A stretch of DNA of 64,000 nt, from the NCBI GenBank assembly GCA_033721235.1, contig JAWWAY010000009.1:62001-126000 (forward strand), read 5' to 3'. Below the pieces are notes generated by a model. It had not been told where the DNA came from, did not search any database, and saw only the letters and a program-made list of their open reading frames with translations. The position numbers and the translations under genes were made by a program. Below, piece after piece: positions 45,531 through 54,150 of the stretch; position 1 is the first letter of the stretch, and every line of letters begins with the position of its first letter. This stretch comes from UBA5078 sp033721235. GTDB taxonomy: Bacteria > Pseudomonadota > Gammaproteobacteria > Pseudomonadales > Pseudohongiellaceae.

Positions 45531-46130
45531 CTACATTCCTAATGGCACTCGAATAACAACGCCGCCCATCACATCACCGATTTCAAAATCGGTTCGCGGC
45601 GTATCGACGTGGTCGTTGTGACAGCTGGTGCATGCAGGTGACACCGCAACGTCTGGGTAAACAGCCGTATAGTAAGTCACGCCGCCTAACTCTTCTTCTC
45701 CATAGAAGTTCTGACCGGGATTGTCGCGAATATACTCAAGACCGGCGGTTTCAACAGCTGTCTTTGGGGCATTCTGCTTGTTGATAGGCCATAAAGACTG
45801 TAGCGAGTAGGTAAAGTCCGAGGTTTGCTCGGCTACTTTCTCGGAACCGTAACGGAACATCTGAGCTGGCAGTGGTGCACCAATATCCATATCTTCCCAG
45901 TGCTCGTCTGGCTTAATCGCATCTGCGACATTTGGGCCTAAGCGCTGCACAATAAGCTGTGTGTAATTCGCTCTATCCGAGTTCATTACCGCAAACAAGG
46001 AATCGGTAAATACCTTAGGTTCGATTCCCGTTGGTGCCGCCGCCTCCATATCCGGTGCTTCACTACAGGCGCTTAAGGCAGCACCCGCGGTCACTAGAGT
46101 TGCCATCATCATACTTTTTGAATACTTCAT
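45531..46130 (-). CDS. Tll0287-like (DUF3365) mono-heme lipoprotein
   Basis: A 199-residue protein. The lipobox is AALSACSE, so the mature protein is a periplasmic lipoprotein. A single c-type heme site, PACTSCHNDH, lies in the C-terminal Tll0287-like domain (YYTAVYPDVAVSPAC and TDFEIGDVMGGVVIRVPL). This domain is a PAS-like, heme-binding sensor or electron-transfer fold. AGAGGAG precedes the ATG. It is between the multiheme cytochrome (29-base gap) and the globin in the same operon. Confidence 0.88.
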   Translation of the reverse strand: MKYSKSMMMATLVTAGAALSACSEAPDMEAAAPTGIEPKVFTDSLFAVMNSDRANYTQLIVQRLGPNVADAIKPDEHWEDMDIGAPLPAQMFRYGSEKVAEQTSDFTYSLQSLWPINKQNAPKTAVETAGLEYIRDNPGQNFYGEEELGGVTYYTAVYPDVAVSPACTSCHNDHVDTPRTDFEIGDVMGGVVIRVPLGM

Positions 46131-46159
46131 GCACTTCTCCTCTTAGGGTTTATTAAAAA

Positions 46160-47503
46160 CTACTTCGCTCGCTCCAACGACATATCGACGCTGTCTATGT
46201 GCAGGCTAGGTTGCCCGCTAAAATTGTTTTCTATTAGCTTAGGGTCAGCTAAGGCATCAATCGAAAAGGGTAGGTTGTGGCAAGTCATGCACACTGGCCT
46301 GAGCATTTTTTCATTCGGCCTCAGCGTGTCATTTTGATTGTGTTGCACAAGGATTCGTGACACGCCAAACGTGCTCACCTCTATACGGGGCATATGGCAC
46401 GTTGCACAACTAACCGCATTCAACTGATCTCTCATTCCACGCTCCACTTCCTCCCAGAGCATCCCATGGGGAGACGAGCGGAACGAGCTACTGTGAGTAT
46501 CGTCGTGACAAGTTAAGCACGCGCTCACAGCCGCCTTGGTCACATCAACTGAATGGGGGTCGTGGCAGGTACTACATCCTAAAGGCGAGTCTAAACTATC
46601 TGTTTTAAAGGCTAAGTTGCCGTGTGCTTCCACGGATTGCCGAGGCGTCATGGGCGAAAGCTGCTGTGCTAGACGCATACCGTGTTTACCCCCTAAGAAG
46701 GTCTTGGCCTCATCGGCATGACAGTCTTCACATGTTTCTAGGGCAGGCTTATCAACCCAGTTTTGGGCATCACCGTGACAATTTGAGCAAGTAATATTGC
46801 TAGTGCTGTGAGCTGACCCACTCCAATCATGTTCGATTGTTTGAGTATCGACACTCAAATGCTCGACGCTGGTCGATCCTTCACCAGCCTCAGGCACTTC
46901 CAAACCAATACTGGCCATATACGCAACGATATCGCTATCGGGCAAACGCGCGTCCATATCAACCCAGCGACCCAAGGCATTATCAACCAGAAAGTCTTCG
47001 TAAATAGCACGATTGTCGTGGTAGTTATGGCAGCCAGCAGAGGAGCAAGTTTCAAAGGCCATCCCTTCATGAGAGGGTCTCTCTTGCGCTATATCCTCGT
47101 GACAATGGAAGCAATAGTCATTGGGCACCGTTACTCCCATCGCATGAGTCAACTCTTTGTTGTGCTCTGTGTGGCAGGTAATACAAAGTCTGGCATCCAG
47201 CTTAGCCAAAGTGTCGGCATTACGCGGGTCAGTAAACTTGGAGCGCGGATGTGAATCTTGAGCGATATCGAGTTCCTCTTTGTGGCAACTGACGCAAGCA
47301 TCTTGCAGCACCTGGGCACCACCAAACGGTTCGAGATGACATACAGAACACTGCATTTCTATTTGATAATGGCCATGAGTGGTCTCACCGATTAAGAAGT
47401 CAGGCTTCTGCTCGTCTACTAATAACTGCTTAGACAGATAGCCGCTGAGCAAAACCGCTAGTAGCAACCAGACAAGCCATAGAATTCTCTTATTTGTTAA
47501 CAC
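46160..47503 (-). CDS. Multiheme c-type cytochrome (10 CXXCH plus one CX4CH)
   Basis: A 447-residue exported cytochrome, starting with GTG (GAGG upstream) and an N-terminal hydrophobic anchor or signal segment (ILWLVWLLLAVLLSGYL). I count ten CXXCH sites (CSVCH, CVSCH, CITCH, CFHCH, CSNCH, CEDCH, CSTCH, CLTCH, CATCH, CMTCH) and one CSSAGCH (CX4CH). A central stretch lacks hemes (about 165-225). It is distinct from NrfA, which needs CXXCK. It begins 14 bases after the membrane flavoprotein, so the two are coupled. Confidence 0.92.
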   Translation of the reverse strand: MLTNKRILWLVWLLLAVLLSGYLSKQLLVDEQKPDFLIGETTHGHYQIEMQCSVCHLEPFGGAQVLQDACVSCHKEELDIAQDSHPRSKFTDPRNADTLAKLDARLCITCHTEHNKELTHAMGVTVPNDYCFHCHEDIAQERPSHEGMAFETCSSAGCHNYHDNRAIYEDFLVDNALGRWVDMDARLPDSDIVAYMASIGLEVPEAGEGSTSVEHLSVDTQTIEHDWSGSAHSTSNITCSNCHGDAQNWVDKPALETCEDCHADEAKTFLGGKHGMRLAQQLSPMTPRQSVEAHGNLAFKTDSLDSPLGCSTCHDPHSVDVTKAAVSACLTCHDDTHSSSFRSSPHGMLWEEVERGMRDQLNAVSCATCHMPRIEVSTFGVSRILVQHNQNDTLRPNEKMLRPVCMTCHNLPFSIDALADPKLIENNFSGQPSLHIDSVDMSLERAK

Positions 47504-47517
47504 TCACAACCTCAAGA

Positions 47518-49500
47518 CTAAAAGTAGTAGACCGATGCAATATGGAAACCCAGTAGAATTGGAAACGGCCAGAAGGTGACAATATGTCCTAGCACCAGTG
47601 CTCGCTTAGCACTCTTTACCTGAACACTGCTCCACTTTCCTTCCATCGCCGCCATCAATGCCGAACCAAAGCCAACAAGTGCGATCAACAGAAAGTCGAC
47701 TATCAACCAACGATTAAGACCACTACCTAGTGATATGCCTGTATGCACAATAAGCACAGACAACGCTAAACCCGTCAGTAACACATGGGCGTTTCGCCAG
47801 ACGTCGAAAGAGAGAAGCTTTACCCACGAGAAGCGTTTACGAACAGAAACCAGCAAGCTAATGGTGGTAAGGCCTAACATAGTGAATCCGCTGACTTGGC
47901 GCGCGAAGGTTTCTGTCCAAAGCCAGTCCAAGCCAGGGTTCTGCACCGATTCGCTAAGAGGTAAGGCAGGTGCGAGGAGCAAAATTGATAATAGCATCGC
48001 GCACATAATGGCCAGGCTCATCAGACCTTTCTTTACCGGCTGAAGTTCGACAGGCTGATCAAGCGCCTGTGCTGCTAAGGGCTTACAGCTGCCGCAAACC
48101 GTACCTACTCCTAGCTCACTGCTAAGCGTTTCAACAGTGGCTGGAGCCAGAGCGCAACAAGCGCGAATATCTCCCAAACTAACCTGTCGACAATTACAAA
48201 TGATGGTCGCATCAGGCATACCCGCCAGAGACTGTTTCGCATCAGCAAAGAGTTGCCCTTTAGAGATAAATCTAAGTTTTTGCCATGGCCATAGACGAGC
48301 ATTGCGGGCAAGCGCATCCTGCACAGCCTTCACTTCGTTCCATGGGCCTACTGCAACAGCGCCAACGATACGGTTGTTATTGAGAAAAATTCGGCGATAG
48401 CACTCATCGCTCTTGTACTCCCAATGCTCATCTCTTTGTCCTGCATACTCCTGCGCCACCTTGCCCATGGAGAATACTTTTAAGCCCAGTACTTTCAGCT
48501 CCGTTACCAGTGTAGAGCCCTTGTACTGACGCGTATCGCCCATTAGGCTGGCCGCCAGTATTGACGCTTGCTCCAAGCCTGGAGCGACAAGACCAAAAAC
48601 CTGGCCTTGGTAGTCTGCGCACTCACCTATGGCATAGACGCTATCAGCGCTGGTTCGCAAATTGTCATCAATCTGAATGCCTTGGCGGATCTTGATCTTG
48701 GCATCTAAGGCTATTTCAGTATTAGGGCTTATGCCCGTGGCGAAAATCAGCGTGTCGCAATCAATCAGGCTGCCGTCGCTAAGCAACAAGCTTTGCACGG
48801 CAGTAGCGCCACGAATCTTCTTTACTCGAACATTCAGTTTAAATTTTATTCCTTCGGCTTCGGCAAAGGACTGAATTCTTCTTGATGCTTCCTCATCCAA
48901 CTGACGATTCATCAGCCCCGGAGTATGCTGAATCACGGTCACATCAGTGGAGTAGCGACACATCGCCTTCGCTGTTTCCAAACCCAGCAGACCGCCGCCC
49001 ACTACGACTGTGTGTCTGCTCCGAGTAAGGCGAGCGAATAGACTCTCGGAATCCTTTATATCTCGGAATCGATAGATCCTGTCGAGCTCATTGCCAGGAA
49101 TATTAGGAATATGGGGTCTAGAACCGGTGGCAAGTACCAGATGTGTGTATTCATAAGTTTCGCCATACTGATCAACTACCGTCTTAGTGTCGGTTTGAAT
49201 TTCAACAACACGACATCGACGCTTTTGCACTACTGACGCTTCAGTGGTCAAAGGGTTTTGTAGCTGAGCAAAGCTTATCTCTCTATTAAGAAACGCTGAT
49301 AACTGAACCCTGTTATAGGGTGGACTCTCCTCTTCTCCGAAGATAATAAGCTCACCATCCCATCCTAAATGGAACAGTTGATTCACAAAATGAACACCCA
49401 CGGGCCCGTTGCCAACAACGATAATTCGCTTAAGGGAAGAGTCTTTTCTCACTTCGTTGTGCTGATCGAAGCGATGAGTAGGTTGTACAGCTACTGACAT
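47518..49500 (-). CDS. FAD/NAD(P)H oxidoreductase-[2Fe-2S]-ferric-reductase-like membrane fusion
   Basis: A 660-residue protein from the ATG at 49500. The first 425 residues match the NirB/NasB flavoprotein: FAD fold (VVGNGPVGVHF), PPYNRVQLS, NAD(P) fold (VVVGGGLLGLETAKA) and YAIGECA. A BFD-type [2Fe-2S] domain follows (CNC at 435/437, CGSC at 469/472). The siroheme nitrite-reductase domain is absent; instead about five membrane helices follow, with His pairs 572/586 and 639/653, both HX13H, as in two-heme ferric reductase-like domains. It heads the operon. I infer transmembrane electron transfer from NAD(P)H to the periplasmic cytochrome. Confidence 0.85.
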   Translation of the reverse strand: MSVAVQPTHRFDQHNEVRKDSSLKRIIVVGNGPVGVHFVNQLFHLGWDGELIIFGEEESPPYNRVQLSAFLNREISFAQLQNPLTTEASVVQKRRCRVVEIQTDTKTVVDQYGETYEYTHLVLATGSRPHIPNIPGNELDRIYRFRDIKDSESLFARLTRSRHTVVVGGGLLGLETAKAMCRYSTDVTVIQHTPGLMNRQLDEEASRRIQSFAEAEGIKFKLNVRVKKIRGATAVQSLLLSDGSLIDCDTLIFATGISPNTEIALDAKIKIRQGIQIDDNLRTSADSVYAIGECADYQGQVFGLVAPGLEQASILAASLMGDTRQYKGSTLVTELKVLGLKVFSMGKVAQEYAGQRDEHWEYKSDECYRRIFLNNNRIVGAVAVGPWNEVKAVQDALARNARLWPWQKLRFISKGQLFADAKQSLAGMPDATIICNCRQVSLGDIRACCALAPATVETLSSELGVGTVCGSCKPLAAQALDQPVELQPVKKGLMSLAIMCAMLLSILLLAPALPLSESVQNPGLDWLWTETFARQVSGFTMLGLTTISLLVSVRKRFSWVKLLSFDVWRNAHVLLTGLALSVLIVHTGISLGSGLNRWLIVDFLLIALVGFGSALMAAMEGKWSSVQVKSAKRALVLGHIVTFWPFPILLGFHIASVYYF

Positions 49501-49509
49501 TATTTTTCC

Positions 49510-49551
49510 AAAAAAAAGGGCACCCACTGCTAGCATGCAGTAGGCGCCCTT
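49510..49551 (-). terminator. Leader hairpin plus U8 before the membrane flavoprotein gene
   Basis: In the leftward transcript AAGGGCGCCUACUGC pairs with GCAGUGGGUGCCCUU over 15 bp (13 Watson-Crick and two G-U), with a hexaloop AUGCUA, directly followed by eight U. The two G-U pairs would be A-C mismatches on the opposite strand, so the hairpin suits leftward RNA. It ends about 10 bases before the start codon, leaving no room for a promoter between, so the gene can be expressed only by read-through. Confidence 0.8.
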
Positions 49552-49851
49552 GCCTGTTTTTCAAGTTTGACTGTGATAGACGATGCCAAAACAGAGCAAC
49601 GCCTAAACTGAATTTGCATAATTCGAGCCAAGTACGGAAAACCCGCAAAAACAATGTATTATTAATACCTCATTTAATTTTTAGCGGTTTTTACGCGTCT
49701 TTATTACGCAAAAAAAGTGCACAAGCACCATTTTGGACACCAAATGGGTTCTGCCCGACGGAAACAACGAAAAGGGAATGCGAGTGTTAAGAAGGGATAT
49801 TGAGAGGGCTTCAGCCCTATGCATGGTGCCGAGAGAATAATCTAGCGGGTA
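49552..49851. other. Regulatory-looking gap before the redox operon
   Basis: This 300-base gap has no convincing gene. It contains GTATTATTAATAC (49656-49668), a palindrome with arms GTATTA/TAATAC, a short hairpin AGGGCTTCAGCCCT (49804-49817), and AT-rich stretches (49650-49700). I found no clear FNR, NarL or sigma-54 site. It should hold the operon's promoter and the 5' part of its leader. Confidence 0.5.
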
Positions 49852-50334
49852 TTAAATCGGCTTTTCCCAAAAAAGTGCCTGCCCCGTTTTGGAATCTAAC
49901 TCATAAGCACCAAAACCGAACCCTCTATAGACTTTTTGCGCCGTTTTGTTCCCTGACAGCACTTCGAGGGTCAGCTTACAACAGGATTGCTCGCGCGCCT
50001 CCTGCTCTATGGACTCTAGCAAGCACCGGGCAACTCCTCGTCCGCGATATTCAGGCAATACGGCGAAATCGTGAATATTCAATACGGGTTTACAGGCGAA
50101 GCTGGAAAAGTTCTGAAAACAGTTAGCCAAACCTACGGGCTTGGCATCCACATAGGCGATAAAACTGAGAGCATCAGCCCTTTCGCTTAAGCAGCGAATT
50201 AAATTGCTCTTGGTGTAAGAGCTGAGTGCTACTCCCCCACCCATAGGGTCCAAGGCATAGGCGTTTAGAAGAAAGATGAGATCTGCCCCTTGATCGGGGC
50301 AGTCGTAATTGACTCGTTTTATTTCGATTGTCAT
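49852..50334 (-). CDS. GNAT-family N-acetyltransferase
   Basis: A 160-residue GNAT. The acetyl-CoA loop is PEYRGRGVARCLLESIEQEAR, preceded by LNIHDFAV and followed by NKTAQKVYRGFGFGAYEL. A central Pro-Met-Gly-Gly-Gly-Val turn comes early, as in MarR-fused or stand-alone GNATs acting on small amines. AATCGA-type upstream sequence does not show a strong ribosome site. It lies upstream of the redox operon but is separated by 350 bases and a terminator. Confidence 0.82.
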   Translation of the reverse strand: MTIEIKRVNYDCPDQGADLIFLLNAYALDPMGGGVALSSYTKSNLIRCLSERADALSFIAYVDAKPVGLANCFQNFSSFACKPVLNIHDFAVLPEYRGRGVARCLLESIEQEAREQSCCKLTLEVLSGNKTAQKVYRGFGFGAYELDSKTGQALFWEKPI

Positions 50335-50344
50335 ATAACAAAGC

Positions 50345-50379
50345 CCCAGCGCCTAGCCGAAATACAGCTAGGCGCTGGG
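50345..50379 (-). terminator. Terminator of the NHL protein gene
   Basis: CCCAGCGCCTAGC and GCTAGGCGCTGGG form a perfect 13-bp stem with a 9-base loop. In the leftward transcript it follows the NHL gene stop by 11 bases and is followed by GCUUUGUU. A clear terminator by position. Confidence 0.7.
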
Positions 50380-50389
50380 ACACCGTTCA

Positions 50390-51547
50390 TCAATCGATCA
50401 GTCGTGGGATGAATTTTGTGACGCCCTGTATGGGGCCAACTTCACCAGCGTAGATATTGCCATCCACATCAATGGTCACACCTTCACCCATAGAGCCGAA
50501 GCCACCCATGCCCGAAGGACGCTCAGAGACGTGCTCTGGAATGAAGTATTTCACTTCACCCGTGCGGGCATCACCAATACGAAGCCCCTTACGCCAGCCT
50601 GGGTTGTAGTTGCTATCGGACTCAGAGTCGATCGCCAACAAGGTATCGTCATCGTCAATGAACAGACCACTAATGCGGCTAAACTGGTACCAAGTATCTA
50701 AGTGGTTTCCATCTTGGTCAAAGATCTGTATGCGACGATTACCCCGGTCGGCAACAAATAGACGGCCTTGAGAGTCGAAGGCCAAGGAGTGAGGAGAGCG
50801 CATTTGACCATCCTCATAGCCCCACTCACCAAAACTCATAATAAATGTGCCATCTGGCGCAAATTTAGAAATACGACTTATCGCCGTTGGGCCTGGCTCG
50901 TCACGGAACTGTGCACCATGCGACTCTGCTACAAAAATGCTGCCATCCGGGGCTATTACCACATCATTCGGGTCAGTAAATGCCTCTGGAGGGTTACCGG
51001 TTTTACCCGGAGTACCAAGAGTCATAAGCAGCTCGCCACTTGGACTGAATTTCAACACAGCATTACCGATATTGGCATTCGCTGGATCGGCTTCGATTTC
51101 ACGAGCGTTTGCCACTCGAGCATCGACAATCCATACATTACCCTCGGCATCCACATCCATCCCATGAGGCCATAGAATGAGACCAGCACCAAAGCTAGTA
51201 AGCACATTGCCGTCGGAATCCAATTTCACCACTGGGTCGAGATCAGAACTAGCACAAGAATTAGCGCCACAACGATCACCTATCCACACACTCTTGCCGT
51301 CGATATCAATATTGATGGCACTGATCGATCCCCATTGACGACCTTCTGGCGGATTACTCCAGTCTCTAACTGTTTCATAAGGGTTAGGAAGATAGTTAAC
51401 AGGGGGAACATCCGCGTGCTCTGCTGGCCCGGTTGCCCCAGGTTGAGCCAGTGTAAGGCTCGGTAACGCAGCCAAGCCAAGAGCAGCCATGGAGCTTAAG
51501 AGCTTCGCTCGCAATGTGACTGCCTGGTATTTACTAGTTGTTTTCAT
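50390..51547 (-). CDS. Exported NHL-repeat beta-propeller protein
   Basis: A 385-residue protein with a signal peptide ending in TLAQP (about residue 35). Repeated propeller blades: WPHGMDVDAEGNVWIVDAR, TDPNDVVIAPDGSIFVAES, SPHSLAFDSQGRLFVADRGNRRIQIFDQDG, ISGLFIDDDDTLLAIDSE. These are NHL repeats, as in peptidyl-alpha-hydroxyglycine lyases and other exported six-bladed propellers. A Cys pair (DRCGANSCASSDL) could be a disulfide. Single gene; substrate unknown. Confidence 0.82.
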   Translation of the reverse strand: MKTTSKYQAVTLRAKLLSSMAALGLAALPSLTLAQPGATGPAEHADVPPVNYLPNPYETVRDWSNPPEGRQWGSISAINIDIDGKSVWIGDRCGANSCASSDLDPVVKLDSDGNVLTSFGAGLILWPHGMDVDAEGNVWIVDARVANAREIEADPANANIGNAVLKFSPSGELLMTLGTPGKTGNPPEAFTDPNDVVIAPDGSIFVAESHGAQFRDEPGPTAISRISKFAPDGTFIMSFGEWGYEDGQMRSPHSLAFDSQGRLFVADRGNRRIQIFDQDGNHLDTWYQFSRISGLFIDDDDTLLAIDSESDSNYNPGWRKGLRIGDARTGEVKYFIPEHVSERPSGMGGFGSMGEGVTIDVDGNIYAGEVGPIQGVTKFIPRLID

Positions 51548-51637
51548 TATTCACCTCATGTTACGAATGACTTTTGTTCTTGCAGTATTTTTGTTCTGCC
51601 TTAGCGCGAGAAAACATGCCCCCTTGCCCAGTTAATG

Positions 51638-52387
51638 TCAACTGCTACGGCTCAGTTCGTATTCACAGATATTGAGCACCGAAGACAGATTTAAAGACTC
51701 GATTTGACCACTCCCTGGGATACAGAACGGGGTTGCATCGAGCGCCTCAAGTTCAGAGACCGGCACACCACGCGCTTCATTACCAAAGACATAGCAATCA
51801 GCTTGATGAAAAGCAGGCGAGGTAACGGCTTGACCCGCCATATCTAAATAGGCGATGCGCTTATAGCGATCGGGTAAGCTTGGCAGCGGCACGTCTAACT
51901 CCAAGGGCACATGAAAAATCGCTCCCATGCTAGCCCTCACCACCTTCGGGTTGAAAGGGTCTACACTCTCAGGGCTAAGCAAGCAGCTACTGCGAGCAAA
52001 CCAGGCGATACTTCTTAGAATTGTTCCCAGGTTTCCTGGGTCCTGAATCTGATAGAAATACATGGCCTTAAGGCTTCGCGCTTTTGCTTCTACTGAGTTC
52101 AATTGGGTAATCGCGCTAATGGGCACGAGGGCAAAGATGCCCTGTGGGGTCTTGGTATCGCAAATTTGCTCCATTTGCCGCTGGGACAGACTATGAGTGT
52201 TAAAGCCCGAGCGAAAGTCCGCGAACTTTTCAGTCACATAGAGCTGACTTTGCTGCAATAAGGGGTTCTTCTTGCTCGCTGCTATTAGCTCCAGAACCAG
52301 ATGCTCCCCTTCAGCTATAAAATAGCCTAGCTGGTTACGGTATTTCTTCTGCTTCAGCTTCTTTAGTTCATCAATGCTCAAGTTCAT
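51638..52387 (-). CDS. TrmH/SpoU-family RNA 2'-O-methyltransferase
   Basis: A 249-residue SPOUT enzyme. The three SpoU motifs are present: QDPGNLGTILRSIAWF, FGNEARGVP, and IPGSGQIESLNLSSVLNICEYEL. An N-terminal substrate domain (KKLKQKKYRNQLGYFIAEGEHLV) resembles the RlmB/TsnR type. The target base cannot be told. Its ATG overlaps the stop of the COG2509-like gene by 4 bases (ATGA). Confidence 0.88.
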   Translation of the reverse strand: MNLSIDELKKLKQKKYRNQLGYFIAEGEHLVLELIAASKKNPLLQQSQLYVTEKFADFRSGFNTHSLSQRQMEQICDTKTPQGIFALVPISAITQLNSVEAKARSLKAMYFYQIQDPGNLGTILRSIAWFARSSCLLSPESVDPFNPKVVRASMGAIFHVPLELDVPLPSLPDRYKRIAYLDMAGQAVTSPAFHQADCYVFGNEARGVPVSELEALDATPFCIPGSGQIESLNLSSVLNICEYELSRSS

Positions 52388-53997
52388 TGTTGCCCCACCA
52401 TCGCCAATGCCACCGCTTCAGCCACTTTTATGCCATCTACGCCTGCGGAGAGAATACCGCCCGCATAACCCGCGCCTTCCCCAGCAGGGTATAGGCCTCT
52501 GGTATTAATACTTTGCAAGCTGTCCCTATCGCGTCGAATTCGAATGGGAGAGGAGGTTCTCGTCTCCACTCCCGTGAGAATTGCATCGTCCCTATCAAAG
52601 CCTTTTATCTGCTTGCCGAAAGCAGGTAGGGCCTCGCGCATGGCCTCAATAGCATAATCGGGCAAAGCCGAGGCAAGATCACCGAGACGAATGCCGGGCT
52701 TATAGGATGGCTCCACCTCTCCCAGACTAGTGGAAGCCTCGGCGCGTATGAAGTCACCCACCAATTGAGCTGGAGCGCTATAGTCCTTGCCTCCCAATAC
52801 ATAGGCATTAGCCTCTAGCGCCTCCTGTAGGTCTATTCCCGCTAATGGAGAACCAGGAAAGTCCTCCTCAGGGTGAATACCCACCACGATACCGGCGTTG
52901 GCATTACGCTCATTGCGCGAATACTGGCTCATCCCATTAGTGACCACTCGCTCACTCTCGGAAGTCGCAGCCACAACGGTGCCACCAGGACACATGCAAA
53001 AGCTGTAGACCGCACGGCCATTCTTAGCGTGATAGACCAGCTTATAATCAGCCGCACCTAGGGCAGGATGTCCGGCGTACTTTCCCAGTCGCGCTTTATC
53101 GATAAGTGATTGCGGATGCTCAATTCGAAAGCCAATCGCAAAAGGCTTAGCTTCGATATAGACGCCGCTGGCGTGCAAGGCTCTGAAACTATCCCTTGCA
53201 CTATGCCCCAATGCCAGCACCACATGGCGGCTAGCTATGCGCTCGCCATTGGCCAACAGCACGGCTTCAATCTGGCCATTGTTTACCTCAAAATCGCTGA
53301 CGTGGCTTTCAAAGCGCACTTCTCCGCCTAGGCGCTTAATCTCTTCGCGCATCTTCGCTACGACGCCCGTTAGTCGGAATGTGCCAATATGAGGCTTATT
53401 AACATAGAGTATTTCCTCTGGCGCTCCAGCCTTCACAAACTCCTCCATCAGTTTGCGACCATAAAACTTTGGATCCTTTATTTGGCTGTAGAGCTTACCG
53501 TCTGAGAATAAGCCTGCGCCTCCCTCACCAAACTGCACATTAGACTCTGTGTTTAGCTCTCTATTGCGCCACAGGGCCCAAGTATCTTTAGTGCGCCTGC
53601 GCACGTCTTTTCCGCGCTCCAGCACGATAGGCTTAAAGCCCATTTGGGCGAGTATTAAGGCGGCGAACAACCCACAAGGGCCGAAACCAACAATGATGGG
53701 TCTTTGCTCCAAATTCTCGGGAGCCTTTGCCACCGGATAATAATTAATATCGGGTGAAGGGCGAATATGCTTATCGCCGCGCAAACGCTCCAGCAAGGCT
53801 GCTTCGGATCGAACGGCAACATCGAGGATGTAGACAAACTTAATCTGAGCGTTTTTCTTTCTGGCGTCGTAGCTGCGTTTAAATACCCGAAGCTCGAGCA
53901 AATCAGCGCTGGAAATGCCTAGCTTAGTGCATACCTCAGCCTCAAGGGCTTGTTCGCTGTGGTCCAAAGGTAGTGCTAGCTCGGTGATGCGTATCAT
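52384..53997 (-). CDS. FAD-dependent oxidoreductase (COG2509 type)
   Basis: A 537-residue flavoprotein. An N-terminal domain (about 1-90) precedes the FAD fold IIVGFGPCGLFAALIL; later blocks are FGEGGAGLFSDGKLYS, VLALGHSARDS, YSFCMCPGG, and the C-terminal GEGAGYAGGILSAGVDGIKVAEA. The family is widespread and annotated only as NAD(P)/FAD-dependent oxidoreductase; the reaction is unknown. Coupled to the SpoU methyltransferase by a 4-base overlap and divergent from rlmE. Confidence 0.85.
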   Translation of the reverse strand: MIRITELALPLDHSEQALEAEVCTKLGISSADLLELRVFKRSYDARKKNAQIKFVYILDVAVRSEAALLERLRGDKHIRPSPDINYYPVAKAPENLEQRPIIVGFGPCGLFAALILAQMGFKPIVLERGKDVRRRTKDTWALWRNRELNTESNVQFGEGGAGLFSDGKLYSQIKDPKFYGRKLMEEFVKAGAPEEILYVNKPHIGTFRLTGVVAKMREEIKRLGGEVRFESHVSDFEVNNGQIEAVLLANGERIASRHVVLALGHSARDSFRALHASGVYIEAKPFAIGFRIEHPQSLIDKARLGKYAGHPALGAADYKLVYHAKNGRAVYSFCMCPGGTVVAATSESERVVTNGMSQYSRNERNANAGIVVGIHPEEDFPGSPLAGIDLQEALEANAYVLGGKDYSAPAQLVGDFIRAEASTSLGEVEPSYKPGIRLGDLASALPDYAIEAMREALPAFGKQIKGFDRDDAILTGVETRTSSPIRIRRDRDSLQSINTRGLYPAGEGAGYAGGILSAGVDGIKVAEAVALAMVGQQ

Positions 53998-54150
53998 AGT
54001 GTTTCCTGGCCGGTGGCCCCGGCAGAGGTTTAGTTCGGATATTGTACTGCGCGCCCATGCTCATGTCCCGCGCTAGCGCAATACTGGTTCAGCCTCCTGT
54101 GTCCTGTTATCCTTGCCCGCGTTAAACGGACTCCCCCCTAAGGCAATGTA

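Noticed and set aside
46160..47503. Assignment as NrfA or NapC
   Set aside because: No CXXCK site and heme number is too high; the arrangement does not fit NapC's four hemes.
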